Numbered from the stretch's first letter, positions 33,289-42,904 are shown. The stretch: DNA of 64,000 bases from an uncultured Treponema sp. (GCA_937894335.1 CALCRU010000055.1:62001-126000); one strand, 5' to 3'. The notes: generated by a model not told the origin, from the sequence alone. Program-made: numbers and translations.

Positions 33289-34116
33289 ATGACGCTTAAA
33301 AACCGTAACCGCGTGTATTTTATTGCTTCCCTGCTTACCACCGTGCTTGTGGCCTACTATGCTGGCATTTTCCTTTACGCCGCATTTAGGGGACAGATTA
33401 TTCCTCCACAGAATCCGGTGCGCCTTGTTCCCCATATTTCAGAGCATATCCTATTCCGTTACGAATTTCCTGCAAGCATAGCGTCGGTCTTTATATTCAT
33501 CATTTATGTTCCTATAATTTCCCTTGTAATTGCCCGGGGATTTGGAAATACTCAGGCCTTGGAACTGGTATACTTTGGCGGATTTGTAATTGCCTGCATG
33601 GCAGAAGGAATAAGGCTTCTGCTTCCCCTCTTCGGACTCTGGCAGAGCTATTCAATTCTTCTTGTACTTACGGGACGAATCATAATCGGAGGGCGGCTTC
33701 TTGCCTTTACAAGTTTTCTTTTTGCAACCCTCTTTAACGAGACAAACCAAAGGCAGAATGCGGAACAGAATTTTTCAATCATGCTGTTGGTTTCATTTTT
33801 TATCGGAGTTATAATGCCCCTTGAAACAACCCAGACATCTTCCGCTTGCACAGTCATTTGGGGATACGGCACTCTTTTTCTTGTAATAAGGCTCTGTCTT
33901 TTTATTCTTACGGAAGTTACGCTGATTATAAACGCCATAACAAAATCAAACAAGGAACTTATAAAGACAGCCATTGCCTACCCTTTCCTTATGGCAGGAT
34001 ACAGTATTCTTGGCATTACGGACAACTTTATCATGCTAGGGTCAGGGGCTGTTTTTCTCCTTATAGGAACAGTTCTCTACCTTAAGTCAATCCACTCAAT
34101 CTACATGTGGCACTAG
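33289..34116 (+). CDS. Multi-pass membrane protein of unknown function
   Basis: A 275-aa protein with seven to eight hydrophobic helices and short charged loops. The ATG at 33289 (MTLKNRNRVYF) is preferred to one at 33232: it gives a basic cytoplasmic start and sits six bases after a good -10 box, while the earlier ATG would lie upstream of that promoter. No family recognised. Its stop shares CTAG with the convergent gene. Confidence 0.65.
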   Translation: MTLKNRNRVYFIASLLTTVLVAYYAGIFLYAAFRGQIIPPQNPVRLVPHISEHILFRYEFPASIASVFIFIIYVPIISLVIARGFGNTQALELVYFGGFVIACMAEGIRLLLPLFGLWQSYSILLVLTGRIIIGGRLLAFTSFLFATLFNETNQRQNAEQNFSIMLLVSFFIGVIMPLETTQTSSACTVIWGYGTLFLVIRLCLFILTEVTLIINAITKSNKELIKTAIAYPFLMAGYSILGITDNFIMLGSGAVFLLIGTVLYLKSIHSIYMWH

Positions 34117-34748
34117 AGAAGAAGCTGGGCTACTCCACCAAGAATTACAGGAATCAGTATGTTGTCAAAGTCCTTAAGGGGAAGCATTTCTATGAACATG
34201 CCCAAAGATGCGACAATAAGGGCTACAGTTGAATTTTTAGTTGCAAGAAAACAGGAAATAAATATGGCGGCAAAACAGGTAAGACTTCCTGCAACAGTTT
34301 TTCCCTTTGTAAGAGGAATGGTTACCCTTCCAAAAAGTCGGCCTGCAAGAGAAGCAAGACCGTCACCAAAAGACAGGGCGTAGATCCCCACGGAACAGGG
34401 AAGTTCTTTCCACAAAAGGGCCGCCCCCAAAATTCCCAAAACCAAAGTGACGGGTCCAAGAACAAATTTGTTTTCGTCTCGCTTACGGGCTGCGGCTGCA
34501 GTTATTGCAGAAATTAGCGGAATGGTTACACCCTTAAGCCTAAGCAATTCCGAAAGAGAATAGAGCACAAGGGCAAGTCCCAAAGCAAAAAGGACAGGAA
34601 TCTTTGCATAATGAAGAAGAAGCGGAACAAATGCAGAACAAAGGTGAATGGACTTTCTAAAGACTTCCTTTCTAAGAACAATGGCATTCTGACGCTTTTC
34701 TATTCCTTCGCGTGCAGACTGATGCCTGAACGAAATGCGCCTACTCAA
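34113..34748 (-). CDS. SEC59/VTE5-like CTP-dependent lipid kinase or phosphatidate cytidylyltransferase-like protein
   Basis: A 211-aa membrane protein with about six helices. The conserved FGDGLASLAGRLFG and KGKTVAGSL motifs (residues about 128-160) are those of the dolichol kinase / phytol kinase / CdsA-related family, so it probably phosphorylates a polyprenol, diacylglycerol or similar lipid. It appears to start at TTG, overlapping the stop of the upstream gene by 8 nt, with GGAGAA 9 nt before it; no ATG is available in frame. Confidence 0.78.
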   Translation of the reverse strand: MSRRISFRHQSAREGIEKRQNAIVLRKEVFRKSIHLCSAFVPLLLHYAKIPVLFALGLALVLYSLSELLRLKGVTIPLISAITAAAARKRDENKFVLGPVTLVLGILGAALLWKELPCSVGIYALSFGDGLASLAGRLFGRVTIPLTKGKTVAGSLTCFAAIFISCFLATKNSTVALIVASLGMFIEMLPLKDFDNILIPVILGGVAQLLL

Positions 34749-37700
34749 AGCCCTTTTCTCCGGTTAAGAGGCGGGGAATGTCGGTATAGATTTCAGGTTC
34801 GTAGGCCGAAACAGGATGAGTTATGTACTTGAAGTTTTGTTCTGCAAGGTTAGATCCTTCAAGGCGAACCATTGTTTCCTGATTTCGCGTAAGTGCGTCC
34901 CATGCCCTCATGCTTTCCTGAAGGTTTACAAGAGCCTTTGCATTCAAACTGCTGTTTCCTGTAGCGGCGGCAAGTCTGGACTGGATTACGCCAAGATTGT
35001 TTGCGGCCTTCATGTAGGTGTCGACCAGATCGGCCTGATCGTCACGCACCTGAGGAAGCAGAATGCCAAGAATCTCACGCTCCTGATTAAGAACAGTAAG
35101 AAGATGCTCGTAATATCCCTGAGCCGCATAATTGTCGCCCCTAAGGGAAAGTGTATTTGCTAGAGAAAGAAGCACATGTGTGTTGTCGTTTTCTGTTTCT
35201 GACGCACGGATGAATGATCCAAGGGCACCCTCGTAGTTCTGCTTGGTATACTGAATGTATCCTATGCGGTAGCGCACAGAGGCAGTATCGTTCTTGTTGT
35301 TTACAGCATTTATGTAGTTTGCAAGGGCGCTGTCCATCTGACCAGAAACAAAGTAGTCTAGGTCTGCAAGGTCTGCATAGAGGAGTCCCACATTGCCGTC
35401 GCTTTCAAAACCACTGGCTTCACGCTCGTGCTCAAAAATTGCAATGCCCTTGTTGTAGTTGTCTTCAGAAAGAATGTATTCCTGCTCGTCCCTGTACTGT
35501 TCACCCAACAGTCTGTAGGCGTTTATGTAGCGGTAAGTGTCCTTTTTGTTGCGCCTGTCCTGAGCGGCAAATGCAGAGATTGCGCTAGAAAGATAGGCAT
35601 GGACTCCAGAAGAAGAACCTGCTTCTACAAAGTAACGGCCCATGTTGTAGAGTGCCACAGGATTAGAGGGGTCTGCCTTAACAGCCCGTTCTAGCAGATC
35701 ACGCACATCTTCTATAGAGAAGCGCAGACTTTCTTCGGAAGGCTTAAGCTGACCATAACGCTTTTCCAAAAGGTATCCGCTAAGGTCGGTAAGGTCTTCT
35801 GCCTCAAGTCCGTTTTTCTTAAGGGGATAGAAATACTCCTTGTATGCAAGAACCTGACGCAGGTTGTCTGTACGGATATAGTAGCGCATCTGCCGGGAAA
35901 GGTACTTGTTGCTTTGTGCTGTGTCGCCATAACGGTCGTAGAGTTCGTCGTATATTTCCTTAGCATCGGCATACTTTGAGGGGTCCTTGTCATCAGCCCA
36001 TGCCAGATAAGTGTCACCCAGTTGTAGCAGGGCATCGGCATCGTTTACATGATAGTCCAGAACTTCCCTCTTAAGGATTCTTTCCGCCTCCTCGTAGTTG
36101 TACAGTTCGTTGGCTTCCATGTCTGCCCAGTCCAGACCCGCTTGTTTGTCGTGCTTGTAACGCTGAATTACTCCCCTGTACATTTTTGCTGCTCGGTCAT
36201 ACTGCTTGTGGTCGCGGTAACCTTCCGCATAGGTAAAGAACCATTTCTTGACGGGCTTGTAACTAAGAGCCATGTTAAACAGTTCTTCAGACTGAATGTA
36301 CTGGTTTGCCTGAAGATTTTCGTAGCCCTGTTTGTAAAGGCTTCTTGCCTTAAGGGGAGTCACTACAAATTTAAGCGTTAACATAAAGAGTGCCGCCACA
36401 ACAAGAGCCGCACCCGTACCCACAATAGCAACAGGAAGAATTCTGTTCTTAAGCTGGTATTCAAAGGATTTTTTATAAGCCTCGTACTCCTGAGCGCTAC
36501 GCTTTTCAAAGTCACGAGGAACATCCAAAGAAATGTCCAGCATCTTTTCAAGTTCTGAAGCAACCTGACGAACAGGCGCCCTTCTAAGAACTTTCTCAAG
36601 AACTGCAAAAACCGCGTCATCAGTAAATTCATTTTTTACAACAAGGTCTTCTATTGCAATCCTTACATTAAGAGGATAGTAGGAAAGGTTTTCTTGGAAC
36701 TTCTTGTATTCCGCATCCGTAAAAGTGTTCTTGGGCTTACCATCGCCTTCAACGGCACCTGTAAAGTCTGCAACGGCTACATCGGGCTTGTTCTTGTTAA
36801 GGTCGGCAGTACCAACAGTGTCGGAAAATCCGGGAATTGCAAAGTCGTCGCCAGAATCTCCAAAGGAGCCCATTTCAAAGTCTGTGCCACCGCCTGAAGA
36901 AAAGTCTACGCCGTCCATGCCAGAAGTGTCAAAGGTTTCTGCAGGGCCCTCGTCAAAACTGTCTTCCACACTTTCTGTGGCATCAGGAACGGAAGCACCC
37001 TCATCAAGTCCAAAGTCACCACCAAAGGCATCGTTACCAAAGGAATCCGCACCGCCTTCACCGCCAGCGTCAAAGTCAGGAACTGCAAAGGGGTCACTGG
37101 CATCTGATGAGCCTGCACCATCGGAGGGAGCTTGATACTCTTCCACATTAAAGCCGTCCATGCTGAAGGGGTCTCCTCCATCAGAACTTTCGGAAGATGT
37201 ATCAGAAGCGGAATCCATGTCAGGCATGGTAAAGTTGTCTGGAGTGTCAAAGCCTGAAGTATCGGAAGCAGGAGCCTGATACTCCTCCACTCCAAAACCG
37301 TCCATGCTAAAGGGGTCGCTGTCGGAGCCGGAAGAACCAAAGTCTGCAACCGAGGGAGATTTTTTTGCATCTGAGTCTAATGAACCTTCATCCCTGTCAA
37401 AGTCAGGCATGGTAAAGTTGTCGGGATTTGTAAAGTCTCCAGTAGACTCAGGGGGCTTGTATTCAGAAACGGAATCTATGTCAAAGTCTATGCCATCGTC
37501 ATCGTCCTTAACGCCACCCAAGGATGAAGTCTGTGCCTCTGGTTCGGGAGCCTTGTATTCCTCCACTGCGCCAAAGCCAAAGTCCATGGGTTCTGATTCT
37601 GGGGATGCTGCACTGTCGGAAGAAGTTCCAGCATCAAAGTCGGGCATGACAAAATCATCTGGGGAAGATGTTCCCTCTGCAGAAGTGCCTGTGTCAAAGT

Positions 37701-38859
37701 CGGGCATAGCAAAGTCGTCTGGGGAAGATGTTCCCTCTGCCGAAGTACCTGTGTCAAAGTCGGGCATGGCAAAGTCATCGCTTTCGGGAGCCTTGTATTC
37801 CTCTGTTTCAAAACCGTCCATGCTAAAGGGATCAGGTTCAGAAATGGGTGCGGAAGATTCCTTAAGGGCACCTTCGTCAACTTCGCCAGGAAGTCCTTCG
37901 TTCATGTTAAGGCCTGAGCCGTCAAATGCAAAAGAGTCAAAGTCGTCTGACCCGCTAGCGGAAGAAGCCGCATCAGGTTGAGGACTAGGCATGTCGTCCT
38001 TAGGAAAGCCAAAGTTTGCGACATCATCTGCTACCGAAGAAGGTTCACTCTGAGGACTGGGCATGTCGTCTGCAGGGAATCCAAAGTCCAAGGGTTCTTC
38101 CAAAGTTGCAAGATCGTCCTGTATACCGCCAGTCTGGGGAGACGGCTGATCAAAATCAGGAAGAGCAAAATCTAGAGGCTCAAGCTCTGGCTCTGGAGTA
38201 ACAGTCTTTGCTTCTGGTGCTGGCTGTGCAGGCTTTGGAGGCTGTACAGGGGCCTTCTGCTGAACTTGTGCCGGTTTTGCAGGCTGTGCCGTCTGAGTAG
38301 GTCGTGCCGGTTGCTGAGGCTGTGCCGTCTGAGCAGGTCGTGCCGGTTTTGCCGCGGGCTTTGGAGGTTCTGGTGCCGGCTGTGGTTCAGGTTCGGGCTT
38401 TGCAGAAAGCGCAAGAAGGGCATCCAGATCCATGTCCTCAAGGGGAATTTCCTTTGGCTTTACAGGCTCTGGTTCAGGTTCAGGCTCTTCAAATTCGCTT
38501 AAATCCAAGTCTCCCAAATCTATGTCATCAGAAGGAGCAAGAAGGTCGGAAACATCTGGAGTAGAGGGTGCAGCCTCTCCACGGGAACTTTCCCCCTCCT
38601 CTGATTCGCCGCCAGTTATGTCTGAAAAGTCGTTTGCTTCCCGTTCCCTTTCTGCCGCCGCCGCATCTGCCTGCTGCTGTTCTTCTTCTGACAGTTCGGG
38701 AAGTCCAAGCCTAAAGTCCTCGGAATCGTCAACATCTTCAACAGTTGCAGGAATCGTGTACTGCGAGGGCTTTTCACCACGCGCTGCACGGATGGCAACT
38801 TCATTTCCGAGATTCATCATATCTGTGCTGAATTTTTTCAGCTGACTTAAGCCTGGCAT
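34741..38859 (-). CDS. Large TPR protein, putative periplasmic flagellar collar protein FlcA
   Basis: A 1372-aa protein. Residues 1-40 (MPGLSQLKKFSTDMMNLG) are conserved-looking. Residues about 50-800 are acidic, Pro/Ser/Gly-rich and disordered, with repeated short motifs and Pro/Gln/Ala-rich tracts. One transmembrane helix lies at about 806-830 (ILPVAIVGTGAALVVAALF), and then a TPR-rich periplasmic domain of about 500 residues. The layout resembles the spirochaete collar proteins described in Borrelia, which form part of the flagellar motor and help stator assembly; this assignment is from memory. It has no ribosome site; the -10 box is 8 nt from the ATG. The downstream lipid kinase-like gene overlaps its end. 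Confidence 0.68.
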   Translation of the reverse strand: MPGLSQLKKFSTDMMNLGNEVAIRAARGEKPSQYTIPATVEDVDDSEDFRLGLPELSEEEQQQADAAAAEREREANDFSDITGGESEEGESSRGEAAPSTPDVSDLLAPSDDIDLGDLDLSEFEEPEPEPEPVKPKEIPLEDMDLDALLALSAKPEPEPQPAPEPPKPAAKPARPAQTAQPQQPARPTQTAQPAKPAQVQQKAPVQPPKPAQPAPEAKTVTPEPELEPLDFALPDFDQPSPQTGGIQDDLATLEEPLDFGFPADDMPSPQSEPSSVADDVANFGFPKDDMPSPQPDAASSASGSDDFDSFAFDGSGLNMNEGLPGEVDEGALKESSAPISEPDPFSMDGFETEEYKAPESDDFAMPDFDTGTSAEGTSSPDDFAMPDFDTGTSAEGTSSPDDFVMPDFDAGTSSDSAASPESEPMDFGFGAVEEYKAPEPEAQTSSLGGVKDDDDGIDFDIDSVSEYKPPESTGDFTNPDNFTMPDFDRDEGSLDSDAKKSPSVADFGSSGSDSDPFSMDGFGVEEYQAPASDTSGFDTPDNFTMPDMDSASDTSSESSDGGDPFSMDGFNVEEYQAPSDGAGSSDASDPFAVPDFDAGGEGGADSFGNDAFGGDFGLDEGASVPDATESVEDSFDEGPAETFDTSGMDGVDFSSGGGTDFEMGSFGDSGDDFAIPGFSDTVGTADLNKNKPDVAVADFTGAVEGDGKPKNTFTDAEYKKFQENLSYYPLNVRIAIEDLVVKNEFTDDAVFAVLEKVLRRAPVRQVASELEKMLDISLDVPRDFEKRSAQEYEAYKKSFEYQLKNRILPVAIVGTGAALVVAALFMLTLKFVVTPLKARSLYKQGYENLQANQYIQSEELFNMALSYKPVKKWFFTYAEGYRDHKQYDRAAKMYRGVIQRYKHDKQAGLDWADMEANELYNYEEAERILKREVLDYHVNDADALLQLGDTYLAWADDKDPSKYADAKEIYDELYDRYGDTAQSNKYLSRQMRYYIRTDNLRQVLAYKEYFYPLKKNGLEAEDLTDLSGYLLEKRYGQLKPSEESLRFSIEDVRDLLERAVKADPSNPVALYNMGRYFVEAGSSSGVHAYLSSAISAFAAQDRRNKKDTYRYINAYRLLGEQYRDEQEYILSEDNYNKGIAIFEHEREASGFESDGNVGLLYADLADLDYFVSGQMDSALANYINAVNNKNDTASVRYRIGYIQYTKQNYEGALGSFIRASETENDNTHVLLSLANTLSLRGDNYAAQGYYEHLLTVLNQEREILGILLPQVRDDQADLVDTYMKAANNLGVIQSRLAAATGNSSLNAKALVNLQESMRAWDALTRNQETMVRLEGSNLAEQNFKYITHPVSAYEPEIYTDIPRLLTGEKGFE
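37636..37780 (-). repeat. 60-bp tandem repeat inside the FlcA-like gene
   Basis: Two nearly identical 60-bp units (starting 37636 and 37696) and a partial third (37756) encode the repeated peptide DDFAMPDFDTGTSAEGTSSP. Because the unit is a multiple of three, copy-number change keeps the frame. Confidence 0.85.
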
Positions 38860-38867
38860 GTCGTTAT

Positions 38868-38896
38868 ATTATACTCCGCAGAACCTGTTATTACAA
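38868..38896 (-). promoter_or_regulatory. Promoter of the FlcA-like gene, leaderless geometry
   Basis: TTGTAA (38891-38896), 17-nt spacer and TATAAT (38868-38873) on the minus strand; eight bases (ATAACGAC) separate the -10 box from the ATG. Confidence 0.65.
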
Positions 38897-39028
38897 GTGG
38901 TACACAAGTATGTCTTAAGACTATCCCACTTATTCAAAGTATCGGATTTTTAAAAACAGCGGTTTAGAAGAAAATTCCATTGATAGAAAACATTAAGGCT
39001 TGCCCCTTTAACAGCCGATATTATGGGC

Positions 39029-39766
39029 ATGAACACCAAAAGACTTTCATGCATTCTTGCACTGCTTGCACTCCTCTCACTGCCCGTCTTTGCGGCCGAC
39101 AAAAAAGATGCCGCCGAAGAGGTTGAAACACCGCTTACAGTCCAGAACCTTATTGCAGGCATAAGTTCAGTTTCCGCCCCCTATATCAGCGGAGACTATG
39201 TTGTATTTACCGCCGACAAGCATGCCCGTTTTGTGGGAATTGCATTCGACTACGAAGACTTTAAAATAATCCACCCCATGCAGCTTAAAACCGTATACGA
39301 CATGGATTTTGAGCCGATTGATTCCGTGTATTTTTACATCCTTACGCTGCCAAAGACAGTTCAAGACATTGACTACAGGCTTGTAATAGACGGACTCTGG
39401 ACTACCGACCCATCAAATTCTTCCCGAGTTTACAACCCCCAGATAGGACTTTACCTTTCCCATCTTAATGTTCCCCGAAGCATTCCCACCGTTACCGAAA
39501 AAGTCGATGCAGGAACAGTCCGCTTCATCTACAAGGGTGCCACAGGTCAGCAAGTAAGACTGGGAGGCAGTTTTACCAACTGGGACAGCTGGATTTACAC
39601 AATGACAGAAACCCGCCCCGGAGTCTACGAAATAAATATTCCCTTGGCCCCAGGAAAATACGAGTACGCCTTTTATACGGGCATAAGCTCTGTTCCAGAC
39701 TTTTCAAACCCTGAACGAGTCTACACCGCCGACGGACGCATTGCCTCGCTGCTAATTGTAAAGTAA
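39029..39766 (+). CDS. Secreted protein with CBM48/early-set-like domain
   Basis: A 245-aa exported protein with a signal peptide ending PVFAAD. The C-terminal 85 residues form a glycogen-binding-like (CBM48, AMPK-beta/isoamylase N) domain: VRLGGSFTNWDSWIYTM followed by PGVYEINIPLAPGKYEYAF. The N-terminal half has no recognised domain. No ribosome site precedes either of two close ATG codons (39023, 39029); the second gives the more usual signal peptide. Probably binds glycan or serves as an envelope scaffold. Confidence 0.72.
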   Translation: MNTKRLSCILALLALLSLPVFAADKKDAAEEVETPLTVQNLIAGISSVSAPYISGDYVVFTADKHARFVGIAFDYEDFKIIHPMQLKTVYDMDFEPIDSVYFYILTLPKTVQDIDYRLVIDGLWTTDPSNSSRVYNPQIGLYLSHLNVPRSIPTVTEKVDAGTVRFIYKGATGQQVRLGGSFTNWDSWIYTMTETRPGVYEINIPLAPGKYEYAFYTGISSVPDFSNPERVYTADGRIASLLIVK

Positions 39767-39814
39767 AGCCAGCTCTTACCACAAAAAAGCCCTGCACTGG
39801 CTCTCTTTCGGTAG

Positions 39815-39843
39815 TGTACACAATCCCCTTTAGATGCTATAAT
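39815..39843 (+). promoter_or_regulatory. Promoter of gpsA-ffh
   Basis: TGTACA (39815-39820), 17-nt spacer and an extended -10, TGCTATAAT (TATAAT at 39838-39843). Confidence 0.7.
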
Positions 39844-39875
39844 GGTAGTAATACCATCGTAACGGAAGGAATTGT

Positions 39876-40937
39876 ATGGAACAAAAGAAAGTTGCCATAA
39901 TCGGAGCGGGTGCATGGGGTACAGCCCTTGGATGCGCACTGGCAAGGGGCGGAAACCTGGTTGAAGCATGGGCCATGGAAGAAGATGTTGTAAGCGACAT
40001 AAACAATGCCCACGAAAACAGGCGCTATCTTCCCGGATATCCCCTGCATCAGAACCTGAGCGCTTCACAGGACATTAAAAAAGTTGCCACGGGAAAAGAC
40101 TTCATCATAATTGCAAGCCCTTCCCTCTACCTTAAGTCTACAATCCAGAAATTTGCCGATGTACCCAATGTTGCAGACGGCACATCTATAATTGCGGCCC
40201 TTACCAAGGGTTTTGTTCCCTCAGAAAAAGGCCCCAAACTTATCCTCGAAACAATGGAAGAAGCCCTTCCAGTCTCATATCAGAAATCCACAGTATATGT
40301 AGCAGGACCTTCCCATGCAGAAGAAGTTGCACTGGGCAAAATAACAGGCCTTATTGCGGCAAGCGAACACCACAGGAACGCCATCAAAGTGAGAGACCTT
40401 CTTCGTGTAAAGGGAATAATGGCCTACGCTTCCTTTGACACCGTTGGAGTACAGGTTTGTGCGGCAGCAAAAAATGTAATCGCAATCGCTTACGGAAGTC
40501 TGGACGCCCTTGCCGAAACCAGCGACATCTTTGGAGACAACACAGAAAGCCTCCTTCTTGCGGCAGGACTTAACGAAATTCAGACGCTAGGATTTGCAAT
40601 GGGTGCTACTCATGCAGAAACCTTTGCTTCTGTAAGCGGAGTGGGAGACCTTGATGTAACATGCAAGTCAAAATACGGACGCAACAGAAGGTTCGGTCAG
40701 GACATAATCAAGACGGACATGCTTTCACGATTTACCAGCATTGATGATTTGATTGCAAATGTAAAGAAAGTCGGATATCTTCCTGAAGGTGCAATCGCAT
40801 GCAAGTATGTTCACGAGGTAGCCGAAAAGAAAAAGCTCAAGCTGCCAATCTGCAACGGACTCTACCGAGTGCTTAACAAAGAAGTTACACCTCTAGACTT
40901 TTTAAACGAACTTGTATCGTATAAGGTTGAAGACTAA
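39876..40937 (+). CDS. gpsA: Glycerol-3-phosphate dehydrogenase [NAD(P)+]
   Basis: Makes sn-glycerol 3-phosphate for phospholipid synthesis (353 aa). The dinucleotide-binding motif GAGAWGTALG is at residues 10-19; VAGPSHAEEV and the catalytic-lysine segment AAAKNVIAIA follow, and DLDVTCKSKYGRNRRFG is typical. AAGGAA ribosome site. ffh follows after 17 nt. Confidence 0.96.
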   Translation: MEQKKVAIIGAGAWGTALGCALARGGNLVEAWAMEEDVVSDINNAHENRRYLPGYPLHQNLSASQDIKKVATGKDFIIIASPSLYLKSTIQKFADVPNVADGTSIIAALTKGFVPSEKGPKLILETMEEALPVSYQKSTVYVAGPSHAEEVALGKITGLIAASEHHRNAIKVRDLLRVKGIMAYASFDTVGVQVCAAAKNVIAIAYGSLDALAETSDIFGDNTESLLLAAGLNEIQTLGFAMGATHAETFASVSGVGDLDVTCKSKYGRNRRFGQDIIKTDMLSRFTSIDDLIANVKKVGYLPEGAIACKYVHEVAEKKKLKLPICNGLYRVLNKEVTPLDFLNELVSYKVED

Positions 40938-40954
40938 CTCCAAAGGAGAAAAAC

Positions 40955-42328
40955 ATGTTAGAGAAACTTACTGGAACTTTCAGCAACATAATCAGAACCA
41001 TAAGCGGAAAGTCAACCATTACCGAAAAAAACATAGAAGAAACCGTTGAAGAAATAAAAATGGCCCTTCTTGAGGCTGATGTAAACTTACGCGTGGTGCG
41101 CAGGTTTGTCAATGCCACAATAGAAGAAGCAAAGGGAGAAAAAGTTCTTAAGGCAGTTGATCCCGGTCAGCAGTTTGTAAAAATCATTTACGACAGAATC
41201 GTTACCATGCTGGGCGACAAAAAAACTGACCTTTCCCTAAAAGGCCCCGACACTCAGTCTGTAATACTACTTTTGGGTCTTCAGGGTGCCGGTAAGACGA
41301 CAGCGGCCCACAAACTTGCGGCAAGACTAAAAAAGGAAGGCAGAAGACCACTTCTTGTTGCCTGCGACCTTGTGCGTCCGGCAGCAGTGGAACAGCTTTC
41401 TGTCCTTGGTCAGAAAATTGATGTACCCGTCTACAAAGAAGAAGGTGCAAAAGATGCCGTTAAGGTTGCAAAAGCTGGTATGGACTTTGCAAAGAAAAAC
41501 GGTTTGGACACAGTAATCATAGATACTGCAGGACGACTTCAGATTGACGAAGCCATGATGCAGGAGTTGGTAAACATAAAGAATGCCCTTCCGCCGCAGG
41601 AAACAATTCTTGTTGCCGATGCAATGACAGGACAGAACGCCGTAGACATAGCAAAAAGTTTTGACGAAAAGCTGGGGCTTTCTGGCGTAATCCTTACCAA
41701 GTTCGACTCTGATGCCAGAGGCGGTGCGGCACTTTCGTTAAAAACAATCACGGGAAAACCAATCCTTTACATAGGCACTGGCGAAAAAACCGAAGACTTT
41801 GAACCCTTCCACCCAGAACGCATTGCAAGCCGAATTCTTGGCATGGGCGATGTAGTTTCCCTTGTAGAAAAGGCCCAGCAGACCGTTGATCAGGAAGAAG
41901 CCCTCCGCATGCAGAAAAAAATGCAGCGCAACGAATTTACACTGCAGGACATGTTGGAGCAGTTTCAGTCAGTTAAAAAGATGGGCAGCATGAGCCAGAT
42001 TCTTGACATGATGCCAGGACTTGCAGGACAGATTTCTGAAGAGCAACTTGCCCAGGCAGACACAAAGCGGCAGGAAGCAATCATCCAGAGCATGACCTAC
42101 AAGGAGCGCATGAACCACCTGATTATAGGACCGTCACGCAGGAAGCGCATTGCAAAGGGAAGCGGCACTAGCGTACAGGAAGTAAACAAGCTCATAAAGC
42201 AGTTTGAAAAGACAAAACTTACCATGAAAAAACTTTCTCGCAACAAGGGTGCTCAGGCAAAACTTCTTCAGCAAATGGGTGGCATGGGAGGAATGGGAGC
42301 AGGATTTCCCGGGGGACTGGGGTTCTAA
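40955..42328 (+). CDS. ffh: Signal recognition particle protein Ffh
   Basis: SRP54 GTPase (457 aa) for co-translational membrane targeting. N domain, then G1 GLQGAGKTT, DTAGRLQIDE, TKFDSDARGG, and the Met-rich M domain with SGTSVQEVNKLIKQF. The C-terminus is Gly/Met-rich (MGGMGGMGAGFPGG). AAAGGAG ribosome site. A terminator follows. Confidence 0.97.
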   Translation: MLEKLTGTFSNIIRTISGKSTITEKNIEETVEEIKMALLEADVNLRVVRRFVNATIEEAKGEKVLKAVDPGQQFVKIIYDRIVTMLGDKKTDLSLKGPDTQSVILLLGLQGAGKTTAAHKLAARLKKEGRRPLLVACDLVRPAAVEQLSVLGQKIDVPVYKEEGAKDAVKVAKAGMDFAKKNGLDTVIIDTAGRLQIDEAMMQELVNIKNALPPQETILVADAMTGQNAVDIAKSFDEKLGLSGVILTKFDSDARGGAALSLKTITGKPILYIGTGEKTEDFEPFHPERIASRILGMGDVVSLVEKAQQTVDQEEALRMQKKMQRNEFTLQDMLEQFQSVKKMGSMSQILDMMPGLAGQISEEQLAQADTKRQEAIIQSMTYKERMNHLIIGPSRRKRIAKGSGTSVQEVNKLIKQFEKTKLTMKKLSRNKGAQAKLLQQMGGMGGMGAGFPGGLGF

Positions 42329-42366
42329 ACGCTCACTAGCAAAAAAACTCATAATGCATATAAAAC

Positions 42367-42435
42367 AAAACGGCGGACTGCTGCAAACTTTGAAGTAAAA
42401 TTAAGTTCACAGAGTAACCGCCGTTTTATTTTTTT
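42367..42435. terminator. Bidirectional terminator between ffh and ndk
   Basis: AAAACGGCGG (42367-42376) pairs with CCGCCGTTTT (42418-42427) across a 41-nt loop, followed on the plus strand by ATTTTTTTT. It serves the convergent ffh and ndk genes. Confidence 0.65.
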
Positions 42436-42448
42436 TAAGAGGGAAAAA

Positions 42449-42898
42449 CTAGTACCAAAGGGAGGCTTCGTCTTCCCAGTCTACAATTTCTTCAGGCTTA
42501 AAGAAAAGGTTCACTTCTCTTTCGGCACTTTCTTCACTGTCGCTTGCGTGAATGACATTGCACTGGGTGTGCATACAAAAGTCTCCGCGGATTGTTCCGG
42601 GGGCAGCCTCTGTAGGCTTTGTTGAACCTGTAAGTTTTCTTACCAGAGTAACGCAGTCGTCGCCCTGCCATACCATTGCAACAACAGGACCGCTTGTAAT
42701 GTAGTCTGTAAGTTCATTAAAGAAAGGCTTTTCCTGATGCTCTGCGTAATGCTTTGCCGCCTGTTCAGGAGTAATCTGCATAAGCTTAAGTCCAACCAAT
42801 TTAAGACCCTTATGCTCAAGGCGGCTAATTACCTCGCCAACCAACCTACGGTTTAAAATCCCGGGCTTTAACATTGTAAAACATTTATTGTAACTCAT
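42449..42898 (-). CDS. ndk: Nucleoside diphosphate kinase
   Basis: A 149-aa Ndk. The start CFTMLKPG (usual K-P-D replaced by K-P-G), PFFNELTDYITSGPVVAM and the catalytic histidine in NVIHASDSEESAERE are all present. The mRNA start has no ribosome site (GAGCGA before the ATG) and the promoter -10 box ends six bases upstream. Confidence 0.96.
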   Translation of the reverse strand: MSYNKCFTMLKPGILNRRLVGEVISRLEHKGLKLVGLKLMQITPEQAAKHYAEHQEKPFFNELTDYITSGPVVAMVWQGDDCVTLVRKLTGSTKPTEAAPGTIRGDFCMHTQCNVIHASDSEESAEREVNLFFKPEEIVDWEDEASLWY

Positions 42899-42904
42899 TC
42901 GCTC

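Noticed and set aside
37304..37981. Ser/Pro-rich frame of 225 codons on the plus strand
   Set aside because: Antisense to the repeat region of the FlcA-like gene; no start signal.
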